7,760 bases of DNA, from contig DVIM01000143.1 in the NCBI GenBank assembly GCA_018711265.1, forward strand, positions 1 through 7,760. Direction: 5' to 3'. This document shows, piece by piece, positions 1 through 5,119 of the stretch. A program made the translations under genes and the position numbers. Numbering within the stretch: position 1 is the first letter of the stretch; every line of letters begins with the position of its first letter. The notes beneath the pieces are model-generated. The model did not search any database. It was given only the letters and a program-made list of their open reading frames with translations, and was not told where the DNA came from. Source of the stretch: Spyradocola merdavium (GTDB lineage Bacteria > Bacillota > Clostridia > Christensenellales > UBA1750).

Positions 1-1029
1 GGCGCGATCCTGGCCGCGCAGTGGTTTTCCTCCACGGCCGACGGATTCCTGGAGGCCTGCGGCAATGCGGTCGTGTGGCCCATGCTGGTCTGCGGCGCAG
101 TGCTCGCGCTGCTGGCCTGGGCGCTGGCCGCGCTCGCGCCCCGGAAGGGCCTCTGGGAGGTCTGCCGGGAGATGCGGGGATTCGCCGTGTTTCCGGCGCT
201 GGGCGCGCTGCTGTTCACGCTCCTGGCCGCCACGGCGCTGCGGGACGGGCTGAACGTGCTCAATCTGTTCCTCCTGCCGGAGACGCCGCGCTGGTTTCTG
301 GTTCTGCTCCTGCTGCCGCTGCTCGTCTGCATGGCGGCGCTGGGCATTGCCTCGGTATCCCGGACGCTCAAGCTCCTCGCGCCGGTGCTCGGCGCGCTGT
401 ACCTCATCGTGCTGGTGCTCTCCGTGTGGAACCAGGCGGACGTCTACAACTTCTTTCCCCTGTTGGGGAAGGGGGTGCCCGCGCTGGCGCGCACGGCGGT
501 CTCCGGCCTGAGCGCTGCGGCCTGGCTGCCCATGCTCTGGATCGACCGGCCGCGCCTTGCGCGCGCCGCCGCCGTGGGGGGGAAGGGCGGCCTGCTCGGC
601 TGCGCGCTGTGCGTGACGGGCTATGTGTTTTACGCGCTGCTCTTCCCCAACGGCGCGGCGCAGGGCGCGGACTTTCCCCTGCACCGGCTCAGCGCCTCGG
701 GCGGGTTCTCCAGCGCATTCCAGAGGACGCACTCGCTGTTCATCTTCGTGTGGATGCCGGTGCAGATGGCGGCCGTGGGCGCCGGGCTGTGCTATGCGGT
801 GCGCAGCCTGCGCGCGGTGATCCCGGCAAAGCACCCCCGCGTGCTGGTGCCCATTCCGCTGCTGGCCGCGCTGGCGCTGAGCTTTCCGGACATCGACCAC
901 AGCCCGCCCGCGCTGCTCTACCTGCTGCAGACCAACGTGCAGGCGCTGGTCGCGCTGCCGCTGCTCATCCCGCTCCTCGCGGGCAGACTGCGGGAGAAGC
1001 GGCAGGAAAGGAGGGCCCGCCATGCGTAG
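1..1029 (+). CDS. Spore germination permease, GerAB/ArcD/ProY family (5'-truncated)
   Basis: This is the B subunit of a Ger-type nutrient germinant receptor, an integral protein of the spore inner membrane from the APC transporter superfamily, which is thought to bind germinant and pass the signal on. The frame is open from base 1 to a TAG at 1027-1029, giving 342 visible residues. Family members run to about 365 residues, so I infer that only about 25 N-terminal residues are missing. A GTG at 73 lies in frame but falls inside the conserved region and is not the likely start. Long hydrophobic segments occur around visible residues 26-46, 62-80, 97-116, 125-142, 195-213, 248-268, 278-294 and 310-326. 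Family-like stretches are LPETPRW followed by a transmembrane helix, a FPLLGKG loop, and an FPLHRLS...SLFIFVWMP region. The end overlaps the next gene by 8 bases, so the two are co-translated. The promoter and the A-subunit gene are outside the window. Assignment rests on residue pattern and on the Ger(x)C neighbour. Confidence 0.87.
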   Translation, partial: GAILAAQWFSSTADGFLEACGNAVVWPMLVCGAVLALLAWALAALAPRKGLWEVCREMRGFAVFPALGALLFTLLAATALRDGLNVLNLFLLPETPRWFLVLLLLPLLVCMAALGIASVSRTLKLLAPVLGALYLIVLVLSVWNQADVYNFFPLLGKGVPALARTAVSGLSAAAWLPMLWIDRPRLARAAAVGGKGGLLGCALCVTGYVFYALLFPNGAAQGADFPLHRLSASGGFSSAFQRTHSLFIFVWMPVQMAAVGAGLCYAVRSLRAVIPAKHPRVLVPIPLLAALALSFPDIDHSPPALLYLLQTNVQALVALPLLIPLLAGRLREKRQERRARHA

Positions 1030-2149
1030 AGGGATTCTGCTGCTCCTGGTCCTCCTGCTGCTGCCGCTGTCCGGCTGCTTTGACGCGATGGACCTTGGCG
1101 ACCAGATCTTTGCGGTCAACCTGGCGCTGGACACGGGCGAGACCCATGCGCTGCGGCTGACGATGCAGTTCCCGCAGATCACGCCCGTGGGCAAGGAGGC
1201 CTCCTCCGCCGCGGGGCAGGACAGCGAGCTCAGCCGCGACGGCTACACGATCGAGCAGGTGGAGGGCGACAGCCTGAGCGAGTGCCTGACGCTGATCGGC
1301 CTTGTGACGCCGCGGCACGTGGACCTGATGCACCTGCGCGGCGTATTCTTAAGCGAATCCCTCACGCACGAGCGGAGCCTGCTGTGGAGCTGCCTGGAGG
1401 AGCTGCTGGGCACGCACGAGGCGCGGCCCTCGGCCTATGTCTTTGTCACGCGGGGGCGTGCGGAGGACGTGCTGATGAACCAGGTCCCGCTCTTCGGCGC
1501 GCGGCTGTCCAAGTCGCAGTCCGCCCAGGGGCGGGAGCTCATCGCCCGCGGCGTGGTTCCCTCCGTCTCCCTGAGCGCGTTCCGCTACGATCTGTCGGAT
1601 TCCGACCGGAACGCCGTGGCCATGCTCTGCGCGGTCAACGGGATGCAGAACCTCTCCTCGCCCTCGCCGCGCGGGGACCAGGCGACGTCCTACCTCGCGG
1701 GGGACCTGCCCCGCAACACCATCGGCGCCATCGACTACTGCGGCAGCGCGGTCTTTGGCAAGGAGGAGCTCCTGCTGCTGGATGGATACGAGACGCAGCT
1801 GTACAATCTGCTCATCGGGGGGCTGGAGAGCCTCACGCTCGAGGTGGACGGCGTTCCCGTGGAGCTGACCTTCCCCGGCCCGGCGCGCATCCGCGTGGAC
1901 CTGGCGGGGGAGACGCCCTGGATCCGCATCCGCGTGCCGGTCCGCGCGGACACGGCCGACGCCAGGCCCTATTATGAGCGCCTCAAGCAGGACATCGCCG
2001 GCCTGCTGCTCAAGCTCCAGCAGCAGGGGCTGGACCCTGTGTACTTCTCCAAGTACGCCCGCGCGCAGACCCGCACCTTCGCGGAGTGGAAGTCGCTGGA
2101 CTGGCGGGCGCTCTACCACCGGGCGAACTTCGACATCGACGTCGTCTGA
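1022..2149 (+). CDS. Ger(x)C family spore germination lipoprotein (GerAC-like)
   Basis: This is the C subunit of a Ger-type germinant receptor, a lipoprotein anchored on the outer face of the spore inner membrane and required for receptor function; its biochemical role is poorly known. The 375-residue protein has a type II signal peptide (MRRG, a leucine-rich core, then lipobox LSGC with the lipidated Cys at 19). The mature N terminus, CFDAMDLGDQIFAVNLALDTG, follows the family pattern of a short acidic stretch leading into a beta strand. The C-terminal third contains the typical long helix and a YFSKYARAQTRTFAEWKSLDW region. The ATG at 1022 is preceded by AAAGGAGG (1007-1014) at 7-base spacing, and it overlaps the stop of the permease gene, so translation is probably coupled. 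The protein ends at NFDIDVV, slightly earlier than members that finish with an extra basic strand. Family members are about 370-400 residues, so it looks complete. Confidence 0.9.
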   Translation: MRRGILLLLVLLLLPLSGCFDAMDLGDQIFAVNLALDTGETHALRLTMQFPQITPVGKEASSAAGQDSELSRDGYTIEQVEGDSLSECLTLIGLVTPRHVDLMHLRGVFLSESLTHERSLLWSCLEELLGTHEARPSAYVFVTRGRAEDVLMNQVPLFGARLSKSQSAQGRELIARGVVPSVSLSAFRYDLSDSDRNAVAMLCAVNGMQNLSSPSPRGDQATSYLAGDLPRNTIGAIDYCGSAVFGKEELLLLDGYETQLYNLLIGGLESLTLEVDGVPVELTFPGPARIRVDLAGETPWIRIRVPVRADTADARPYYERLKQDIAGLLLKLQQQGLDPVYFSKYARAQTRTFAEWKSLDWRALYHRANFDIDVV

Positions 2150-2163
2150 ACCAAAAAAGGCGC

Positions 2164-2193
2164 TTTACGCCCGCGGGCCGGCTGTGCTACAAT
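2164..2193 (+). promoter_or_regulatory. Sigma-A type promoter of the 2240 lipoprotein gene
   Basis: A -35-like TTTACG (2164-2169) is followed, after 18 bases, by TACAAT (2188-2193). TG at 2185-2186 makes it an extended -10 box. Transcription would begin near 2200. This places the lipoprotein gene under its own housekeeping promoter rather than relying on the germination operon upstream. A 10-bp palindrome, GCCCGCGGGC (2169-2178), sits in the spacer and may be a regulator site or chance in GC-rich DNA. Confidence 0.55.
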
Positions 2194-2205
2194 GGGGACG
2201 GAAAT

Positions 2206-2221
2206 GGAGCGCGTGCGCTCC
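2206..2221 (+). promoter_or_regulatory. 5'-end mRNA hairpin next to a Shine-Dalgarno site
   Basis: GGAGCG (2206-2211) and CGCTCC (2216-2221) form a perfect 6-bp GC-rich stem with loop CGTG. It would start about six bases from the predicted transcription start and end two bases before the GGAAGGAGG region. I infer that such a 5' stem-loop could stabilise the message or affect ribosome access. No ligand-binding riboswitch architecture is visible. Confidence 0.4.
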
Positions 2222-2239
2222 GGGGAAGGAGGCCCTTGG

Positions 2240-2845
2240 ATGAAGAAGTTACTTTCGGTTCTGCTGGCCGCCGCATTTCTGCTCCTGTTCACGGCCTGCG
2301 CGACGGAGCCCGCCGGCCCGAGCCAGATGCAGCTCGCGCCCGGGAACCTCACCGACGAGGAGAAGAACCTGCTCACCCTGGTCGGCTCGAGCCAGACGGC
2401 GTCCCTGTTCGACTTCCAGCTGGACGACAGCATCCAGAGCGTGAACGTCGAGCGGTACGAGCTGGACGCAAACGGCGCCTGGCGGTCGTTTGGCGGCGGC
2501 AGCTTCTCCGTCTCCGCGGGCGAGGGGCGCATCGCGCTCTCCCTGGACCCGCGCCGGAACGAGATCCGCTTCGCCGTGCAGGGCGAGGGCGGAACCAGCG
2601 CCCTGCAGCACGAGTATCCGGTGGACGACTTTGCGGACATGGCGATCTCGACCGCCATCCTCTCGGAGCCGGTGGACATCGTGGCCGGGCAGGAGATTCC
2701 GCTGCTCGTCCAGGTCTTGACGAGAAGCAACGAGGTCTACAGCTACAGCGTGGAGGAGTTCTTCACGCCGGAGTCCTATGCGCAGCACGACTACGAGCAC
2801 GTCTACGCCGTGACGGTGACCTTCCTTGCAGACGATCTGGCATAA
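2240..2845 (+). CDS. Uncharacterised lipoprotein, 201 residues
   Basis: I do not recognise a named family. The protein has a clear type II signal peptide: MKK, a hydrophobic core, and lipobox FTAC with the lipidated Cys at 20, so it should be anchored on the outer face of the membrane. After a short Pro/Ser/Gln-rich linker, the mature part looks like a soluble beta-rich domain of about 165 residues. It is acidic, with few lysines and no cysteine after the lipobox. Segments such as IQSVNVERYELDANGAW, a glycine/serine turn and RIALSLDPRRNEIRFAV read as consecutive beta strands. The ATG at 2240 is preceded by AAGGAGG (2226-2232) at 7-base spacing. A longer in-frame reading from 2192 would begin inside the -10 box, so the shorter start is preferred. 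The gene has its own promoter and terminator and appears monocistronic. Function is unknown; the nearby germination genes are only positional evidence. Confidence 0.8.
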   Translation: MKKLLSVLLAAAFLLLFTACATEPAGPSQMQLAPGNLTDEEKNLLTLVGSSQTASLFDFQLDDSIQSVNVERYELDANGAWRSFGGGSFSVSAGEGRIALSLDPRRNEIRFAVQGEGGTSALQHEYPVDDFADMAISTAILSEPVDIVAGQEIPLLVQVLTRSNEVYSYSVEEFFTPESYAQHDYEHVYAVTVTFLADDLA

Positions 2846-2852
2846 ACCAAAA

Positions 2853-2897
2853 CGCAAACGGACCTGCCGCAGCGCGGCAGGTCCGCATTTTTTTGCG
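2853..2897. terminator. Bidirectional intrinsic terminator between convergent genes
   Basis: CGGACCTGCCGC (2859-2870) pairs perfectly with GCGGCAGGTCCG (2874-2885), a 12-bp stem with a 3-base loop, followed by seven T residues (2888-2894). This should end the plus-strand lipoprotein transcript. CGCAAA (2853-2858) can also pair with TTTGCG (2892-2897), lengthening the stem across a bulge. Read on the minus strand, the hairpin is followed by TTTGCGTTTT, a weaker U-rich tail, so it can also serve the aldo-keto reductase operon, whose last stop codon is only 2 bases away. Confidence 0.9.
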
Positions 2898-2898
2898 G

Positions 2899-3822
2899 TC
2901 AGGGCTCCAGCGCGCGGAGCACGCGGGCGCTCGTCTCGTCGATGGCGCGCAGCTCCTCCCCGGAAAGGGAGAGGTCCGCGGCCTGGATGTTGTCCAGGAA
3001 GTGCGCGGGGTTCTGCGTGCCCACGATCGTCGCGGTCACGCCCGGGCGCGCGAGGCTGGCGGCGATGGCGACCTGCGCAAGGCTCACGCTGTGCGCCTGG
3101 GCGATGTCGCGCAGAAGCTCGATCAGCGGCAGCTCCTCGGCCAGCGCCGCCTCCTGGAAGAGCGGCTTTGCCGTGCGGAAGTCCGTCACCCGCGCCCCGC
3201 CCAGGTGGAACGCGCCCGAGAGGATGCCCTTGGCGATGGAGTTATAGGTCAGGATGGAGATCCCGTTCTCCCGGCAGAAGGGGAGCACGTCCGCTTCGAT
3301 CCCGCGGCAGAGCAGGTTGTACTCCGGCTGGAGCGCGTCCAGCTTGGCGTAGCGCTGCGCCGCGCGCATCTGCTCGACCGAGAAGTTCGAAACGCCGATG
3401 GCGCGGATCTTGCCCTGCGCCTTCAGGAGGTTGAAGGCCTCCATCGTCTCGCCGATGTCGATGTCCGGATTGGGCCAGTGCACATAGTAGAGGTCGATGT
3501 AGTCTGTCTTCAGGCGGCGCAGGCTCCCCTCGCAGGCCGCGAGCACGTCCGCCTTGTGCAGGTGCTCCTTGGAGACCTTGGTGCACAGCACGACCTTGTC
3601 GCGCACGGGGGCGAGCGCCGCGCCCACGACCTCCTCGGAGTGGCCGCCGCCGTAGCTTTCGGCGGTGTCAAACGCGGTGACGCCGTGCTCGAGCGCGGCC
3701 CGGAGCAGGGCGGCGTTCTCCGCGTCCGTCCGCACGTCCCACGGGCCGCCGCCCAGCTCCATGCAGCCGTGCACGATGCGGGAGATCTGGAGGGAAGAAG
3801 AGCCGAGAGTTTCGTATTTCAT
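2899..3822 (-). CDS. Aldo-keto reductase
   Basis: This is an NAD(P)H-dependent reductase of the aldo-keto reductase superfamily, a soluble TIM barrel that reduces aldehydes or ketones to alcohols. The 307-residue length is typical. The catalytic tetrad is visible as Asp52 and Tyr57 (FDTAESYGGG), Lys82 (LCTKVSKE) and His115 (YYVHWPNPD). Other family signatures are the N-terminal LGSSSLQISRIVHG, GKIRAIGVSNFSVEQ at 137-151, QPEYNLL at 165-171, and a C-terminal cofactor region ending in ATIVGTQNPAHFLDNI. The substrate cannot be deduced. The ATG at 3822 has AGGAGA (3832-3837) at 9-base spacing. It lies 18 bases downstream of the acetyltransferase stop on the same strand and is the last gene of the presumed cupin-acetyltransferase-reductase operon. 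The shared terminator follows directly. Confidence 0.94.
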   Translation of the reverse strand: MKYETLGSSSLQISRIVHGCMELGGGPWDVRTDAENAALLRAALEHGVTAFDTAESYGGGHSEEVVGAALAPVRDKVVLCTKVSKEHLHKADVLAACEGSLRRLKTDYIDLYYVHWPNPDIDIGETMEAFNLLKAQGKIRAIGVSNFSVEQMRAAQRYAKLDALQPEYNLLCRGIEADVLPFCRENGISILTYNSIAKGILSGAFHLGGARVTDFRTAKPLFQEAALAEELPLIELLRDIAQAHSVSLAQVAIAASLARPGVTATIVGTQNPAHFLDNIQAADLSLSGEELRAIDETSARVLRALEP

Positions 3823-3840
3823 GTGCGTTTTTCTCCTATT

Positions 3841-4515
3841 CTATTCGGTTGCGGGGCGCTGGATCGAGACCTTGCGCCGGAGCTCGGCCCGCAGGGCCTC
3901 CAGATCGGGACTGCACAGGATCGGAATCCAGTGCAGGAGCTCCTCGGGATCGGCGTCCCACCAGCGCGCGGCCAGCAGGAGCCCCGTCAGTTCCTCGTCA
4001 AAACGGCGCCGGATCTTGCGCGCCGGGTTGCCGCCGACGAGCGTATACGGCTCCACCACGCCCGAGACCACCGAGTGCGCGGCGACGATCGCGCCGTCGC
4101 CGATGCGGGAACCGGGAAGGACCACGCAGTTGCGCCCCAGCCAGACGTCGTTGCCCACGACGATGTCCCCCTTGAAGGGGAGCTGGGACAGATGGGGCGG
4201 CGCGCACGCCGCCCATGCGCCGCCGAAGACGGCGAAGGGATAGGTGGTCGCGCTGCACATGCGGTGGTTGGCCGGGCCCATGAGGAACTGCGTCCCGCTG
4301 GCGATGCAGCAGAACTTGCCGATGATGAGCTTATCCCCGAATTCCGGCCAGTTGAACAGCACGTTGTTGGCCTCAAACCCGGTGGGGTCCGCGGGGTCGT
4401 CGTAATAGGTGTAGTCGCCGATGAAGATGTTGGGGGCGGTGACGACGTTTTTCAGAAAGCAGGTGGTCCCGTATTCGTTGGGGAACACCGCGTTGGGGTT
4501 GGGGATGGCGTTCAT
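3841..4515 (-). CDS. Vat/CatB-type xenobiotic O-acetyltransferase (hexapeptide-repeat)
   Basis: This is an acetyl-CoA-dependent acetyltransferase of the left-handed parallel beta-helix superfamily, closest by pattern to streptogramin A (Vat) and CatB-type chloramphenicol acetyltransferases, which act as cytoplasmic trimers. Its 224 residues match the Vat length of about 210-220. Visible signatures are IGDYTYYDDP near 32-41, IGKFCCIASG at 65-74, the active-site stretch GPANHRM with catalytic His84, then TYPF and VFGGAW before the extended loop. The hexapeptide turns VGNDVWLG and IGDGAIVAA follow, then the GGNPA turn at 161-165 and a C-terminal helical part containing RFDEEL and WW. The ATG at 4515 is preceded on its strand by AAGGAAGG (4523-4530) at 7-base spacing. 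Base composition resembles the neighbours, so recent transfer is not indicated. A true resistance role is unproven; it could acetylate another small hydroxylated metabolite. Confidence 0.88.
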   Translation of the reverse strand: MNAIPNPNAVFPNEYGTTCFLKNVVTAPNIFIGDYTYYDDPADPTGFEANNVLFNWPEFGDKLIIGKFCCIASGTQFLMGPANHRMCSATTYPFAVFGGAWAACAPPHLSQLPFKGDIVVGNDVWLGRNCVVLPGSRIGDGAIVAAHSVVSGVVEPYTLVGGNPARKIRRRFDEELTGLLLAARWWDADPEELLHWIPILCSPDLEALRAELRRKVSIQRPATE

Positions 4516-4617
4516 GGAGGTTCCTTCCTTTCCAAATGGTGGGTTTGCATCACTTCCCTTCCGAAAAAACTGCCGTGGCGATCGCCTTCCGCCTGCGCAG
4601 GCGCTTCATCCGCTGGT
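4516..4617 (-). other. Spacer between cupin and acetyltransferase genes
   Basis: This 102-base gap lies within a presumed operon. It holds a perfect 14-bp palindrome, CGCCTGCGCAGGCG (4590-4603), able to form a 5-bp stem with a 4-base loop. Further along the minus strand is a run of six T residues (complement of 4564-4569), about 20 bases beyond the palindrome. The distance is too great for a standard intrinsic terminator, so partial termination or an RNA processing site are only possibilities. The acetyltransferase ribosome binding site is at its end. No second promoter is convincing. Confidence 0.3.
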
Positions 4618-4980
4618 TCATTTTGCGTTGTAGGCCTCGATCACCAGGACGCGCATCTCCTCGCCGCCCTCGCCGTCGTTGCAGAGGCCGTGGGTGCCAA
4701 AGGCCGGGTTGACGAGGATATCCCCCGCCTTGCAGGGTACGGTCTCGCCGTTGCAGGTGTAGTGCCCGCTGCCGGAGAGGAGGATGTAGAGCTCGTTGTC
4801 GTCCCCGTGCGTGTGCAGGCCGAAGCTCGCGCCCTTGGGCAAGATGGTGTAATTCACAAAGCGAATGGGCGCCTCGAACGCGTCGGCCGGGAGGATCGTG
4901 GCGTGATGGCAGAGGCCCTCGCCCTCGTGGATGCAGTCGTCGTGCAGAGGCGTTTCCAGAAAGTTGCGCTGGTTCCGCAT
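4618..4980 (-). CDS. Small single-domain cupin protein
   Basis: This 120-residue protein is a single cupin_2-type beta barrel with a metal site. Motif 1 is seen as GASFGLHTHGDDNELYILLSG, with His56, His58 and Glu63 as likely metal ligands. Motif 2 is GDILVNPAFGTHGLCN, with His97 as the fourth ligand. Such proteins serve as small dioxygenases, isomerases or ligand sensors; the residues seen do not settle which. The frame extends upstream to 5121, but the ATG at 4980 is the better start. It has AAGGAGG (4988-4994) at 7-base spacing, the cupin fold begins soon after, and the upstream extension (MLVFPPQSVF...) would cross the divergent promoters. It is the first gene of the minus-strand operon, followed after 102 bases by the acetyltransferase. 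The product lacks a signal peptide and should be cytoplasmic. Confidence 0.88.
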   Translation of the reverse strand: MRNQRNFLETPLHDDCIHEGEGLCHHATILPADAFEAPIRFVNYTILPKGASFGLHTHGDDNELYILLSGSGHYTCNGETVPCKAGDILVNPAFGTHGLCNDGEGGEEMRVLVIEAYNAK

Positions 4981-5010
4981 GAAAATCCCTCCTTTTTTCC
5001 CTATGGAGTA

Positions 5011-5040
5011 AGGATAGCACAGCGCGGAAGGAAAAAAAAG
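5011..5040 (-). promoter_or_regulatory. Probable promoter of the cupin operon
   Basis: On the minus strand an extended -10 element, TGCTATCCT, is formed by the complement of 5011-5019, with TATCCT at 5016-5011. Transcription would start near 5004, giving a leader of about 24 bases before the ATG at 4980. The region at -35 spacing is only an A/T tract (complement of 5032-5040) with a poor match to TTGACA, so the promoter would depend on the extended -10 or on an activator. Confidence 0.4.
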
Positions 5041-5049
5041 ACCTGGGCA

Positions 5050-5078
5050 TTGACAGACCGGCCATTGTTCCGTACAAT
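5050..5078 (+). promoter_or_regulatory. Strong sigma-A promoter of the GH26 gene
   Basis: A perfect TTGACA (5050-5055) is followed, after the optimal 17-base spacer, by TACAAT (5073-5078), one base from consensus TATAAT. Transcription should begin near 5085, leaving a leader of about 35 bases before the ATG at 5120. This also argues against the in-frame ATG at 5087, which would be nearly leaderless. It points away from the cupin promoter; the two -35 regions lie about 10 bases apart. Confidence 0.8.
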
Positions 5079-5079
5079 G
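5063..5079. promoter_or_regulatory. Inverted repeat over the GH26 -10 box, candidate operator
   Basis: CATTGT (5063-5068) and ACAATG (5074-5079) are perfect inverted 6-bp arms separated by TCCGT. The right arm coincides with the -10 hexamer, so a bound dimeric regulator would block polymerase. The TTGT-N5-ACAA core resembles operators of some GntR-type repressors such as AraR, but no regulator gene is in view and the assignment is an inference from symmetry and position. Confidence 0.45.
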
Positions 5080-5119
5080 AAATCCGGTGGGAAACACAGA
5101 CTGGGGGGGGAAAACCAAC

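Noticed and set aside
21..1160. A 379-codon plus-strand frame over the permease gene
   Set aside because: It has a Gly/Ala/Arg-rich shadow composition and no start signal. The permease frame has membrane segments and family-like motifs.
2157..2172. Possible terminator after the Ger(x)C gene
   Set aside because: GGCG-CTTTA-CGCC is only a 4-bp stem, and on the plus strand it has A residues before it rather than a T tract after it. It cannot be called a terminator for the germination operon.
4564..4603. Intrinsic terminator between cupin and acetyltransferase genes
   Set aside because: The palindrome (4590-4603) and the T run on the minus strand are about 20 bases apart, and no stable stem directly precedes the T run.
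5087..5119. Upstream ATG (5087) as the start of the GH26 gene
   Set aside because: It would begin about two bases from the predicted transcription start, with no ribosome binding site, and would translate the leader into residues unlike a GH26 N terminus.
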